From Sipunculus nudus (lineage: Eukaryota > Annelida > Sipuncula > Golfingiida > Sipunculidae), in contig CM049314.1 in NCBI GenBank assembly GCA_026874595.1, positions 51,195,812 through 51,259,811 of the forward strand: a DNA stretch of 64,000 nucleotides, in the 5' to 3' direction. Shown here piece by piece: positions 11,428 to 24,939 of the stretch. A model generated the notes under the pieces. The model searched no databases. It was not told the origin of the DNA and worked only from the letters and a program-made list of their open reading frames with translations. The position numbers and the translations under genes are program-made. Positions within the stretch are counted from its first letter, which is position 1; every line of letters begins with the position of its first letter.

Positions 11428-14400
11428 AGCGAACCTGTGAGCTTATGCAATGGTGTGGCGTTGTCTGTCGTTCGTCGTCCGTACGTTAACCATAGCTAAG
11501 TCAAAAACAGCAGTAGCTAGCATCACCAAATTTTTTGCAAATAATCAGTCATCTGAAAAACTATCAGATTTTGTTTATTTTTTTTCTAACTGCATTTTCT
11601 TAGATTTTTTAGATTTAAAAAAAATCTTCTTCTCCAAAACTGTCCAGCCAAGTTGTCCCATATTTCACAGAAATGATCCCTGGAACAATCTCTCTCAAGT
11701 TTGTTAGTCATCTGTCCAAAAAAGCACACTAAGATTAAAATCTCAGAAACGGCTAGAGCTATAATCACCAAATTTAATGCCAGTGTTGGTCACATATGTC
11801 ATTTCTGATTTTGAGGTATTGGTGGGGCCACCTACATTGATGTGTTTTTTACAAGCTTATATACACTGATTTATGATGAAACTGTTAAGCTGATTGGTTT
11901 AAACTTTACAAGAATTATTCTATGGTAGGGTTCTGCCAGTTTTATAAGAATAGATTGGGTAAATACAGTTTTAAAAAAGCATTGTAGCCAATTAAAAAAG
12001 GCTTTCTGTATTTGAAAACAGATTTGAGAACATGCTGAGTTGCAGCAGCCAAGTCAAGAGGTCACTCAGTACAAACAGGTGGGGTCCAGACATCACCATG
12101 GCAACTGACCTGGCTCGGGGGGGGGGGGGGGGGGGGGGGTGTCTAGACAATGTATCTAGATGTCTAGACACAGCGTCTAGACGTCTGGATACAATGTTTA
12201 GATGCAGAATTCCCAGATTAATGGAACTATATCTTTCAACTGTTTGAAAAAACTTGGTTTGCATTTTAAGCAAATCGGGTTTATCATCAGGTCACATGTG
12301 AACTGCTGTGCCTTCATTTTTGGTTGACATCTGACCTTTCCTTGCTGCCCAGTGTCCATTTGTGCGTCTATTTCCACACATAAACCCACATATCTCGGAA
12401 ACCGTTTGACCGATCAGGCTAAAAATTTTGCACAAATTTAGCCCTTTGATAGCTTTATAACATACACTAAAAATGGTGGCGCCACCTGCAACCATTTTTG
12501 CACAGCACCCATTTGTTCATCTGCCTTGGGATAATATTACTCATATCTCAGCAGTGGTTTGACTTATCCACCTGAAATTTTGCAAGTTTATACATCCGGG
12601 ACAGCTTTCTCGATTTTATGACAGGTGGCGCCACCTACATTCACATTTACGCTGCAGACATCCAAGCTCATATCTTGGGAACCGTTTGATCAATTAGGTC
12701 AAAATTTTGCATGTGTCTAGATCTCACATAGCTCTTCATCATAGGCAAAACTGGTGGTGCCACCTGCAACCATTTATGCACAGCGTCCATCTGTTCATCT
12801 GCCTTAGGTTAAAAAATCACTCATATCTCAGCAGTGGTTTGACTTATCCACCTGAAATTTTGCAGTTTTATACATCCTGCACAGCTTTCTCGATTTATGA
12901 CAGGTGGCGCCACCTACATTCACATTTACTCTGCAGACATTCAAGCTCATATCTCGGGAACCGTTTGACCAATTAGGCCAAAATTTTGCTTGTGTATAGA
13001 TCTCACATAGCTCTTCATCATAGGCAAAACTGGTGGTGCCACCTGCAACCATATATGCACAGCGTCAATTTGTTCATCTGCCTTGGGATAATATTACTCA
13101 TATCTCAGCAGTGGTTTGACTTATCCACCTGAAATTTTGCAGGTATATACATCCTGCACAGCTTTCTCGATTCATGACAGGTGGCGCCACTTACATTCAC
13201 ATTTACTCTGAAGACATTCAAGCTCATATCTCAGGAACTGTTTGACAGATTAGGCCAAAATTTTGCATGTGTCTAGATCTCACATAGCTCTTCATCATAG
13301 GCAAAACTGGTGGTGCAACCTGCAACAATTTATGCACAGCGTCCATCTGTATATCTGCCTTAGGTTAAAATCACTCATATCTCAGCAGTAGTTTGACTTA
13401 TCCACCTGAAATTTTGCAGGTTCATACATCCTGGACAGCTTTCTCGATTTTATGACAGGTGTCACCACCTACATTCACATTTACTATGCAGACATTCAAA
13501 CTCATATCTCGGGAACTGTTTGACCAATTAGGCCAAAATTTTGCATGTGTCTAGATCTCACATAGCTCTTCATCATAGGCAAAACTGGTGGTGCCACCTG
13601 CAACCATTTATGCACAGCGTCCATCTGTTCATCTGCCTTAGGTTAAAAAATCACTCATATCTCAGCAGTGGTTTGACTTATCCACCTGAAATTTTGCAGG
13701 TTTATACATCCTGCACAGCTTTCTCGAGTTATGACAGGTGGCGCCACCTACATTCACATTTACTCTGCAGACATTCAAGCTCATATCTCGGGAACCGTTT
13801 GACCAATTAGGCCAAAATTTTGCATGTGTCTAGATCTCACATAGCTCTTCATCATAGGCAAAACTGGTGGTGCCAACTGCAACCATTTATGCACAGTGTC
13901 CACCTGTCATCTGCCATAGGTTAAAATCACTCATATCTCAGCAGTGGTTTGACTTATCCACCTGAAATTTTGCAGGTTTATACATCCTGGACAGCTTTCT
14001 CGATTTTATGACAGGTGTCGCCACCTACATTCACATTTACTATGCAGACATTCAAGCTCATATCTCGGGAACTGTTTGACCGATTGGGCCAAAATTTTGC
14101 TTGTGTATAGACCTCACATAGCTCTTCATCATAGGTAAAACTGGTGTTGCCACCTGCAGCCATTTATGCACAGCGTCCATCTGTTCATCTGCCTTGGGAT
14201 AATATTACTCATATCTCAGCAGTGGTTTGACTTATCCACCTGAAATTTTGCAGGTTTATACATCCTGGACAGCTTTCTCGATTTTATAACAGGTGGCGCC
14301 ACCTACATTCACATTTACTATGCAGACATTCAAGCTCATATCTCAGGGAACCGTTTGACCGATTAGGCCAAAATTTTGCTTGTGTATAGATCTCACATAG

Positions 14401-17400
14401 CTCTTCATCATAGGCAAAACTGGTGGTGCCACCTGCAACCATTTATGCACAGCATCCATCTGTTCATCTGCCTTAGGTTAAAAAATCACTCATATCTCAG
14501 CAGTGGTTTGACTTATCCACCTGAAATTTTGCAGGTTTATACATCCTGCACAGCTTTCTCGATTTATGACAGGTGGCGCCACCTACATTCACATTTACTC
14601 TGCAGACATTCAAGCTCATATCTCGGGAACCGTTTGACCAATTAGGCCAAAATTTTGCATGTGTCTAGATCTCACATAGCTCTTCATCATAGGCAAAACT
14701 GGTGGTGCCAACTGCAACCATTTATGCACAGTGTCCACCTGTCATCTGCCATAGGTTAAAATCACTCATATCTCAGCAGTGGTTTGACTTATCCACCTGA
14801 AATTTTGCAGGTTTATACATCCTGGACAGCTTTCTCGATTTTATGACAGGTGTCGCCACCTACATTCACATTTACTATGCAGACATTCAAGCTCATATCT
14901 CGAGAACCGTTTGACCGATTGGGCCAAAATTTTGCTTGTGTATAGACCTCACATAGCTCTTCATCATAGGTAAAACTGGTGTTGCCACCTGCAGCCATTT
15001 ATGCACAGCGTCCATCTGTTCATCTGCCTTGGGATAATATTACTCATATCTCAGCAGTGGTTTGACTTATCCACCTGAAATTTTGCAGGTTTATACATCC
15101 TGGACAGCTATCTCGATTTTATAACAGGTGGCGCCACCTACATTCACATTTACTATGCAGACATTCAAGCTCATATCTCAGGGAACCGTTTGACCGATTA
15201 GTCCAAAATTTTGCTTGTGTATAGATCTCACATAGCTCTTCATCATAGGCAAAACTGGTGTTGCCACCTGCAACCACTTATGCACAGCATCCATCTGTTC
15301 ATCTGCCTTTGGATAATATCACTCTTGTCTCAGCAGTGGTTTGACTTATCCTCCTGAAATTTTGCAGGTTTATACATCCTGGACAGCTTTCTCGATTTAT
15401 GACAGGTGTCGCCACCTACATTCACATTTACACTGCAGACATCCAAGCTCATATCTCGGGAACCATTTGACTGATTGGGCAAAAAGTTGCACGTGTATAG
15501 ATCCCACATAGCTCTTCATCATAGGCAAAACTGGTGGCGCCATCTGCAACTTCTTATGCACAGCGTCCATCTGTTCATCTGTCTTTGGATAAAATCATTT
15601 ATTTCTCACCAGTGGTTTGACTTATCCACCTGAAATTTTGCAGGTTTATACATCATGGACAGGTTTCTTGATTTTATGACAGGTGGCGCCACCTACATTC
15701 ACATTTACTCTGCAGACATCCAAGCTCATATCTCAGGAACCATTTGACTGATTAGGCCAAAATTTTGCATGTGTCTAGATCTCACATAGCTCTTCATCAT
15801 AGGCAAAACTGGTGGTGCCACCTCCATTTATGCACAGCGTCCATCTGTTCATCCGCCTTGGGATAATATTACTCATATCTCAGCAGTGGTTTGACTTATC
15901 CACCTGAAATTTTGCAGGTTTATACATCCTGGACAGCTATCTTGATTTTTTAACAGGTGGCGCCACCTACATACACATATTTACTATGCAGACATTCAAG
16001 CTCATATCTCGGGGAACCGTTTGACTGATTGGGCCAAAATTTTGCTTATGTATAGATCTCACATAGCTCTTCATCATAGGCAAAACTGGTGGTGCCACCT
16101 GCAGCCATTTATGGACAGCGTCCATCTGTTCATCTGCCTTGGGATAATATTACTCATATCTCAGCAGTGGTTTGACTTATCCACCTGAAATATTGCAGGT
16201 TTATACATCCTGGACAGCTATCTTGATTCTATAACAGGTGGCGCCACCTACATTCACATTTACTATGCAGATATTCAAGCTCATATATTGGGGAACCGTT
16301 TGACCGATTGGGCCAAAATTTTGCTTGTGTATAGATCTCACATAGCTCTTCATCATAGGCAAAACTGGTGGCGCCACCTGCAACCACTTATGCACAGCAT
16401 CCGTCTGTTCATCTGCCTTTGGATAATATCACTCTTGTCTCAGCAGTGGTTTGACTTATCCACCTGAAATTTTGCAGGTTTATACATCCTGGACAGCTTT
16501 CTCGTTTTATGACAGGTGGCACCACCTACATTCACATTTACACGGCAGACATCCAAGCTCATATCTCGGGAACCATTTGACTGATTGGGCAAAGAGTTGC
16601 ACGTGTATAGATCCCACATAGCTCTTCATCATAGGCAAAACTGGTGGCGCCATCTGCAACTACTTATGCACAGCGTCCATCTGTTCATCTGCCTTTGGAT
16701 AAAATCGCTCATATCTCAGCAGTGGTTTGACCTATCCACCTGAAATTTTGCAGGTTTATACATCATGGACAGTTTTCTTTTTTATGACAGGTGGCGCCAC
16801 CTACATTCACATTTACTCTGCAGACATTCAAGCTCATATCTCAGGAACCATTTGACTGATTAGGCCAAAATTTTGCATGTGTATAGATCTCACATAGCTC
16901 TTCATCATACGCAAAACTGGTGGTGCCACCTGCAACCATTTATGCACAGCGTCCATCTGTTCATCTGCCTTGGGATAAAATCACTCATATCTCGGCAGTG
17001 GTTTGACTTATCCACCTAAAATTTTGCAGGTTCATACATCCTGGACAATTTTCTCGATTTTATGACAGGTGGCACCACCTACATTCACGTTTAAGCTGCA
17101 GACATCCATGCTAATATGCAACACAGCACGCTGTTTTCCCCTTTCCACTTAATTCATGCCTCACTTCACCTGTCCCACTCAGATTTCTGCGGATACACAT
17201 AGTGGCTTGTCGACTACCCTTTTTCTGGTTTTAAAATGCCCTAGTCCGAAACTTGCAGGTCAGAAACGTCCATTTGGCTGAAATCATAATGACTAAGATA
17301 GATATGCAGGACTTAGGAGGATCAATATTAAATTTTAAAAATAAACCTCCATTCATACTCCTAAACTTTGCACAGGTTCGCATTAGGCCTGTAGGCCTTG
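11428..17400 (+). mobile_element. Family B element interrupted by a large family P array
   Basis: The 5' end AGCGAACCTGTGAGC is at 11428. The 3' end GCACAGGTTCGC, AGGCCTGTAGGCC and CTTG ends at 17400. The P element occupies about 12285-17228. The right-hand B sequence (17229-17400) matches 59628-59800. A G-run of about 22 lies at 12117-12139, followed by a cluster of TCTAGA palindromes that recurs in the B copy near 59200. Confidence 0.72.
12285..17228 (+). repeat. Family P element with ~17 tandem ~278-bp dimeric units
   Basis: The left part resembles the P 5' region (CACATGTGAACTGCTG). The right end is GCGGATACACATAG, hairpin remnant, CTGG at 17225-17228. Between them GGTGG(C/T)GCCACC palindromes recur about every 130-150 bp, alternating between a form followed by TGCAACC and one followed by TACATTC. 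The repeating unit is thus a dimer of two diverged ~140-bp monomers, each with CTCATATCTC, GTTTGAC and AAATTTTGCA in the same order. Higher-order copies are offset by about 834-835 bp (12707, 13541, 14376). Open frames inside are repeat by-products. Confidence 0.88.
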
Positions 17401-17891
17401 TTTTTTTAAACTGTAAAAATGTCATTTGTTTTGTTGTGCAATCTATTTAAAAGTTATTGGGCATCATAAAGACTCTAAGATTATAAAATATAACAGGTGG
17501 ATACTTTAAGTATTTTGCAGAGATGAAGATCGTCTGACACCCAGAATCGGCAGGTGCGCGATAATAGAACAGCCAAGGATTTCTCACACTTTCCATCATT
17601 GCTTATTTATTTTAAACTTCTAATTTTTGTTTGTGTCATATATCAATAAAAACATGACTATTTAAGCGTGTTACTATAACAGAATTGTCGCGGACTTCTC
17701 TACATTTTATATAATCTAAATTGAAAAGAACAGGCGAAGTTGGGACCAAGCGAGTCGCCTTTAAAGGCCACGTGACAGTGTAAGCTGTCCTCAGCTTGGT
17801 CATATCCGTGGATCAAGGGCAGGAATTTTATTATCAGAGATTTTAATTATACATTCTAAGAAAACACAAGGCCGTAAACGACAGTTTTATT
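17401..17891 (+). other. Intron sequence with no recognised element
   Basis: Nothing repeated elsewhere in the window and no exon-like sequence was seen. Its last bases carry a T-rich junction into a family A start. Confidence 0.6.
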
Positions 17892-19100
17892 AGCTCAGCT
17901 GACTTTCAGTCATGCTGGGCTATAGCGATGGGTCTTTGTCCGTCGTCCTTCCGTCTGTCCGTTCGGCCGGCCGTCCGTCCGTTAGCAGGGCACAAATCGT
18001 AACCGTAGGGGCTAGGGCCATGAACCCTATGCAGTCTTAGAGGTTATAAAAAGATCTCCTTGCAAACCTGAAATTAGGTCACTGCGACCTTTATTCTAGA
18101 AGTTATGGGGTGTGTTTGCACCCCCCAGAAATGACTCTTTGAGACAAAATTTTCATCCCAAACCTTCCATCTTTCACATACAGCTCACCTACCAACAGGG
18201 GAAGAACCATAATTTTTTTTAGGTCAAAAGGTCAAAGGTCAAGGTCACAGGAGCCTCTTCTTTGAAAAGCCTGTGGATGCCAACCCTTTCATCCCAATTC
18301 TTTGATTTTTCACATATAGGTCACCTACTAAGTGGGAGAAGAATCCTATAGATTTTGAGGTCACAAGGTCAAAGGTCAGGGTCACAGGATCCACTTCTTT
18401 GAAAAGGTTGTGGACACATTACAAGCTAGACTTTTCATTCCAAACCTTCCAGCACTGATATCGCTTCTCTGCCAACAGGGGAAAAGACCTGTTGATTTTG
18501 AGGTCAAAGGTCAAGTTCACAGCACCCACTTCTTGCGTGGAGTCATTTTCAGGCAAACTTTTCAATCTGTACCTTCCATCTGTCATATATGGCTTACCTA
18601 CCAATAAGGGAAGAAGCCTATTGATGTTGAGGTCAAAAAGTCAAAGGTCAAGGTCACAATATTTAATTGTTCTAAATGCTTGTGAGCATATTTCAAGTGT
18701 AATTGTTCAACCCAAACCTTCAGTCTTTCACATATGCCACATCTATGCATCACTCAGTTTGACTCAAACTTCATATTTATTGGTCTTTTAGCTTGAATAA
18801 ATAACTTATTGATTTTGGGGTCAGCTGGTCAGCAGGTTAAAGGTTGCAGGTCAAAGTTATTCACCCATTGGTTGCCAAGTAATTACACCAGATTTAAGTG
18901 GTTAGTAGTTACCCATCATTTAGAAAGAATCCAGTTGATATATGGGCAAAAGGCCAAGGTCATAAGTCAGGGATGTTCACAATTCCTTATTTTACAGACC
19001 ATCTCTATTTTTCTTGTATATATAACCATCCCACTCCAGCTGGTACATCTCCCTGTGTGGCTGTAATTGTGAGTGACACTGGTGACATATGACTCCCTTT
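17892..19100 (+). mobile_element. Family A 5' end with GGTCAAAGGTCAAGGTCAC tandem interior
   Basis: AGCTCAGCTGACT at 17892 is followed by a GTCC/GTCTGTCC tract (17938-17985). Four or five diverged ~120-140-bp units follow, each containing AGGTCAAAGGTCAAGGTCAC and CACATATxxCTCACCTACCA. No 3' end was found before the next A start at 19402. The right boundary is approximate. Confidence 0.55.
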
Positions 19101-19401
19101 TGTATCAGCCTATTAAGTGATAAGGCTCAGTGATAAGTACCTCGTTACTTCATAACAAAAAACACTGTTGTCAGAATGCTTCAGCCAGGCATTAAGACTA
19201 TGAGAGTATAGTATTAAGGTTTAGCTACTGATTTATAAGATGATGGGAACATTTTGCAGTTTATTTTATGGAATCCTAGCAATAAACTTGGTTTCCTAGA
19301 TATCTGAATATTTTAATATATATCACCACATATAAAAGCAAGTGTTTGTTCTCATAATATGTGGATGTGTACCTTGATTTAGGATGGCTTTTTGTTTTAT
19401 T

Positions 19402-22400
19402 AGCTCAGCTGACTATAAGTCATCTGAGCTATAGTCGTGGTCCATTGTCCGTCGTCCGTCCGTCTGTCTGTCCGTCCTTCCGGCCGTCCGTCCGTCCGTC
19501 TGTCCGTCTGGATGTCCGTCCGTAAGACTGGCACGTTTCGACACTGTTGGACCTATGAATCTGAAATTGGGCATACAGTTAGATGTCCCTAAAATCTCCT
19601 ACCATGCTGAAAATTGGGTCAATAGGACTTCGTTCCTTCGAGATATTGAGGAAAAACCTCAATTTTTTATTAGAAATCTATTTTCACACTTCAGGACTGC
19701 CTTATATCAAAACCACTCATCTAGTTTTCTTCATATTTACCATAAATATTCCTCTATATAGTTTCTATGTACATGCCAGATATTAAGTCAGTATTATATA
19801 ATTTAAAAAAGTTATGGGCCCAAACATAATGGACTTTGTAAAAAAATCAGGAAGATATTTGGTCACTTAAGACCAAAAGTGTTAAAGGTAGGGACTTTTT
19901 TCCAGTAATACAACTTTAATTAATCGAAATTAAATTGTATACCAAAAATTAGATCAAAATCTGGTAAATTTTTTTAAATATTGGCAAAAATATAAAATTG
20001 GTACCTTAAATTTTGCCCAACTTAGGCCACGGCACATTTTTTTCCTGTAAGTACTGTGGATTTAATTTTCACAGCATGTATACATAAGGATTTAATCTGT
20101 TAAAATCTGTATTTTGAAAATAAAAGCTGCAAAATTAGGCTAGTTATTGAATTTTTTTGGAGGCTCTTGTTGTATTCCCTTACATTGTCAAGCAGTCCAC
20201 TTTGATGACTGTAGGTCATTCAGTGCACATCTCTATGCTCCCCAGGCTGTTGGCATAATTTTAGATGTCCCAAAAATCTCCTACCATACCAAAAATTTGG
20301 TCATTAGGACTTGGTTCCTTCGAGATATTAAGGAAAAAAACTGTGTTTTCCATAAAAAAATCTATGTTACACTTCAAGGCTGCCTAATATCAAAACCACT
20401 GATCTGTTTTTGATTGTATTTAGTATTCACTTTCCTTCATACATTTTCTATGAACATACCAAAAATTAGGTCAGTCTTGGGTATTATTTTGAAGTTATGG
20501 GGCAAAACATAATGCAATTTTTTAAAAAATCAGGAAATATATTTACTCACCTAACATGAGAATTGCTGAACCTAGAGACTTTTTTTCAGGAATATAACTT
20601 TATTTAATCAAGATTCAAGTGTTTACCCAAAATTAGATCTGAATTTTGCAAATTTTTCAAGTTATTAGCTTAATAAAAAAAAATCAATACCTTAAATTTT
20701 TGTCCAATTTTGGCACTGTTGATTAAATTTTCACAGCATATATACATAAGGATTTAATATTTTAAAATCTGAAATTTAAAAGAAATTGATTGGAAAGAAT
20801 AGCTTTTATTCATGTTTTCATACACCATGTCAAGTGTTGTTTACATCTAGCCCACCTAGTAGTACAGCCTTCACTTGCATTATGTAACCCACCCCAGGCA
20901 GCTTGCCTTGGGTCAGCTTGGCCACTACCAGCAGGCTTCTCCTCTGCCCTGCACTCCCAGTAATAAATTAAAACTTGGATAGTAATTAGCACAATGATAT
21001 TGTTTGTCCCTCATTCAACCAAAAGTGTGTGACCTTATTTGAAAAGATGTTTTATTTTATCAAATTTACTGAATCTTTTATTTTATTTTGGTGAATAAAA
21101 TTAAGCATGTACTGAAAACTCCAGTGTGCAAAACTTTTAAACAGTGATTCAAGGAATATTCTTCTAGATGCCATGTTTTGGCATTATTTTCTTTTAAATT
21201 CAGTTTAAACATTTATGATTTAAAAATAATAAAATATATGTGTATGCATAATATGACCCAATATGAGCTACACTCTGGATATATGATGGTTGCAACTTTT
21301 GCAACAATTCTGATATTTTAACTTATAGTTTCAGTTTTTTACTCTGTATATATAATGATTGCAACTTTTGCAACAATTCTAATATTTTAACTTATATTTT
21401 CAGGTTTTTTTATTAAAAATTTATAAAACCTGTAAATAAAAGAATGATTCAGATATAAACTTCTTAATGGAAAAAGTGGATATGCTTAAAAAAATAGGAT
21501 TATATATAAAATTAAATGCATTATTCCCTTGAAAGTGAAATAAAGGTATTAGTCCATTCTGTCAACTTGCCTGTCCATCTGTAAATTTTCATATGCATCA
21601 CAGTATCTCAAAACTTTTACTGTTTTTCTTCATGACAGTTTTGTCAGAGTATTTATTGCAATCATATATTTAGAACTTTACTGTAACCAAGTAGGAGGGC
21701 CCCTTTCCTCTTAGCTTTTCATATTCTTATATAAATGAAAAACATTACAATAGAACATTTCTACATCCACCTTTGTGCTGCCCTCACTTTTCCCTTCTCC
21801 GAAACCCCTTTCCAAAGTCAGCCTCAGTAAGCAAGAACAAGATGAATCAGATATATTCATACTTTAATATTTTGTATAACTATTTGTCCATAGGTACCTA
21901 TGTACATGCCAGAAATTATGTCAGTATTGTGTAATATGTAGACACAGTAGGCATCACAATAATGTACCTTGTCAAGACTAAAGAGATATTGTGTCATACA
22001 GTCACAAATTCATGAATCACTTCATCAGCATAGTTAATCATAACATCATATCTGTCAAATTGAAAGCTTGCAGACTACAAACACTTTAGATCCTTCAACA
22101 AATAGCCTTATCATCATTGTACTACTGCTTATTACTGCTGTCATTGCATTCATATTTGCTCAAATATATCACAATTTTCAACCCCTCCTAAAAAAATAAA
22201 AAATAAACCACTATATTTGACTATTAATCCATCAGTCAGGTAATTTCATTTATCATTTACTCACATATAACATTAAATTCCTTTATAATAGCCCAACATG
22301 TCCATGATATTCATAAGCTTTATCGACTTGATATAGTATCACAGTGGAGAAACATTTATAGTCCAATCATGATCAGCTGAGCGCCGTGACCCATGGGTCC

Positions 22401-22404
22401 CTTG
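19402..22404 (+). mobile_element. Family A element, about 3.0 kb
   Basis: The 5' hairpin is AGCTCAGCTGACT, a 3-nt loop, AGTCATCTGAGCT, then ATAG. An 80-bp GTCC/GTCTG tract follows at 19440-19522. The 3' end has CAGCTGAGCG, GTGACCCATGGGTCC and CTTG at 22401-22404. A 69-bp direct duplication lies at 21273-21410. No coding potential is seen. Confidence 0.75.
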
Positions 22405-23318
22405 TTTCAAGACTCTTAGTCATGCTTTCTGCATTTCTTTTCTTTCAGGTTTGGCAGTTTACCTACCCTGCTGACCCCATTGAAAAGCAGAGTGATAATA
22501 AAAAATATTGGACTTACACTTTTTACAATTGCATATCTATAAATCTGATATGAGGGCCTGGACATGCCTTTTGAATTATTTTGGGCATTCATTACTGGAT
22601 AATTTGCCCAAGTTTGGTCTCTTATTGGAGAATGTGGGATATCAAATGTCACACTTGTCAGAAATCCATAATGTCTGCCAGTTAGCCACCTTAGAAATTC
22701 TTTCTTCAGTGCAGTTTCAGTAATTTTTCTTTAATGTTTGGTCCGATTTAGAGAATGTTTGTTGTCTGATTTCAGACTTGTCAGAAGTCCAATATGGCCA
22801 CCAGGCAACCATCTTTTAATTCCTTTTGATCATATTATCTCAAGAACAGTTAAAGTGAATGCAGTTGGATGTATATTTATGTAATCTTGTAAAGGATTGG
22901 GTCAAATATTTCTGAATAAATATTACCATCATTTATAAAAGTGCAGTACAGTTGGCTTGTATTGAATAAAAATTCATACAGAAGCACCTGTTTCTCAATA
23001 ATTCTTGCATGTATTTCCTTGATTTTTGCTATATATTTTGATCTTATATTTTCCCTTTGTGGTGTTCCTTTGAGACTGACAGGTTTCAAGCAAGCTGTTG
23101 GAATAGTTCCTGATAGCTTAACAATCATGCATTTTCCTCAGACCATCAATTCACTGTGTTTTAACCAGACATAGGTGATATATATTTCTGTTGTCATAGA
23201 AAATTTTCAACAAATTGGCAAATTGGTTCTTCAAAATTTGACTGGAAGTTGTGAATCTCAGTCCATGATGTCACAGGTCATGCTTGGCAGCTGAGCGTCA
23301 TGACCCATGGGTGACTTG
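22405..23318 (+). mobile_element. Family A subfamily, 3' portion
   Basis: The last ~290 bp match 45180-45473, including GTTTTAACCAGACATA. It ends CAGCTGAGCGT, GACCCATGGGT and CTTG at 23315-23318. The left limit is uncertain. Confidence 0.6.
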
Positions 23319-24395
23319 TTCAAGTTTTAATTAACTCCGGTCTTACTTGCCTCCACAGACGGACGCTCTTATGAACTATTACATGAGATATAACTGCAAA
23401 TATGCAGCGTAGGTATCCAGCATAGTGAACCGCAGAGTGAGAGCATGGAAGCCAGGGCAACACATGGACAACACGTCCGTCCTTCTTTGATCAAACTCTG
23501 TTTTCCTATCTTTTTGATGAAAGTTTTTGTGAATGAATCATATATTTCACATTCTGCGGAGTACAAATTTTGAATAAGTCTTGCAGGTTTTGTGTTCATT
23601 TGTTCATAGCGATATCGATGTCAGGTTGAACTTCTGTCTATTTTTTCCCGAGCTTTGCTCAGGGCCGCAGTCATACACTACGGTTCCGGGTGATTTTTAA
23701 GTAGGAACATCCGAACAGAGTGATAATTTCCCCCGCATGCAAGTACACAGGTGAACAGCGTGACCTAGTTTTGGGCTTCTTGGGACAGGCAGCCATCCCG
23801 CACCGAGTGAGCGCTAATCGGTGCTGTAATCAGCCATTTGTCACCTGTCTGTAGTTCAGATACCACGGCCCACAGGTTAATACCGTTTACATGTTTGCAA
23901 ACTTACGCAAGCACCAAATGTTTTTGTGGGGAAATACTGTAACATAATTGGATGTCAAATACACAGGGGCTGATGCCCTGGATAAAATCCCAACTGATTA
24001 CGCAATACCCGTGCCTCTTGCACTCGTACTTGATCACCCGTGAGTGAAGCTCATTTTTGCTAGACGCCGGTCATTTCCTGGTTGTCATCAACCATGTAAA
24101 TTGCAAACATTTGAATATACTGCATTATCCAAATGAAAGAACAGCATAAATGGTCAAAATTGGAAAAAAAATATTCGGAAACCTTATTAGACTGTATTTT
24201 CGGACCGAAAGGGAGACTTGTGTACCTGACTTCACGGGAAACAGATATCTAGTTGTCGATCAGTTAAGACATTCAAGCCGGCAGTTTGACGAAGTTCGTG
24301 CAAAATTTTGCCTCTCAGGCTTAGACCCGCACATAAGTTGACTCCCCTTTCTTGGATTAATTTTTTGGGAACAAATTTCTCCACGTATATGCGTT
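23319..24395 (+). other. Intron sequence with no recognised element
   Basis: It is less AT-rich than its surroundings and shows no similarity to the repeat families. Short open frames exist, but none has a recognisable domain or convincing splice pair. It may be old intron sequence or an unrecognised repeat. Confidence 0.5.
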
Positions 24396-24785
24396 TTTTC
24401 ACGGTAAACCCACATATCTCGGGAACCGTTAGACTGATCAGGCTAAATATTTTGCACAAATGTGGCCCTTTGATAGCTTTATAACATACACTAAAAATAG
24501 TGGCGCCACCTGCAACCATTTATATACAGGGTCCATCTGTTCATCTACCTTGGGATAATATCACTCATATCTCAGCAGTGGTTTGACTATTCCACCTGAA
24601 ATTTTGCAGGTTTATATATCCTGGACAGCTCTCTTGATACATTCACGTTTACGCTGCGGCATCCATGCTAATATGCAACACACTTCACTCTATTCCCCTT
24701 GCCACTTAATCTATGCCTCACTTCACCCGTCCCACTCTGATTTCTGCGGATACACATAGTCGCTTGTCGACTATCCATATTCTAG
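24396..24785 (+). mobile_element. Family P 3' fragment
   Basis: It holds one and a half P units and the intact 3' end: GCGGATACACA, TAGTCGCTTGTCGACTA, then CTAG at 24782-24785. It is truncated on the left. About 85 bp of family B 3' sequence follow (24786-24870). Confidence 0.75.
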
Positions 24786-24939
24786 TTTTAAAATGTCCTA
24801 GTCTGAAACTTGCATGTCCAAAACATCCATTTTGCTGAAATCATAATGACTAAGGTAGATTTGCAGGTCTGTAGTATAGCATCCAAAATAATTTAGAAAG
24901 GACTATGCATCAGTAAAATCACAGCAGTATCTATTTATT

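Noticed and set aside
12285-17228. Regular direct repeats resembling a CRISPR array
   Set aside because: Units are ~278 bp with no unique spacers, and the genome is eukaryotic. It is a transposon-core satellite.
22440-22520. Possible exon after TTTTCTTTCAG at 22439-22449
   Set aside because: The acceptor-like string is good, but the following frame has no known domain and no donor in frame, and the arrestin exons either side already join without a gap.
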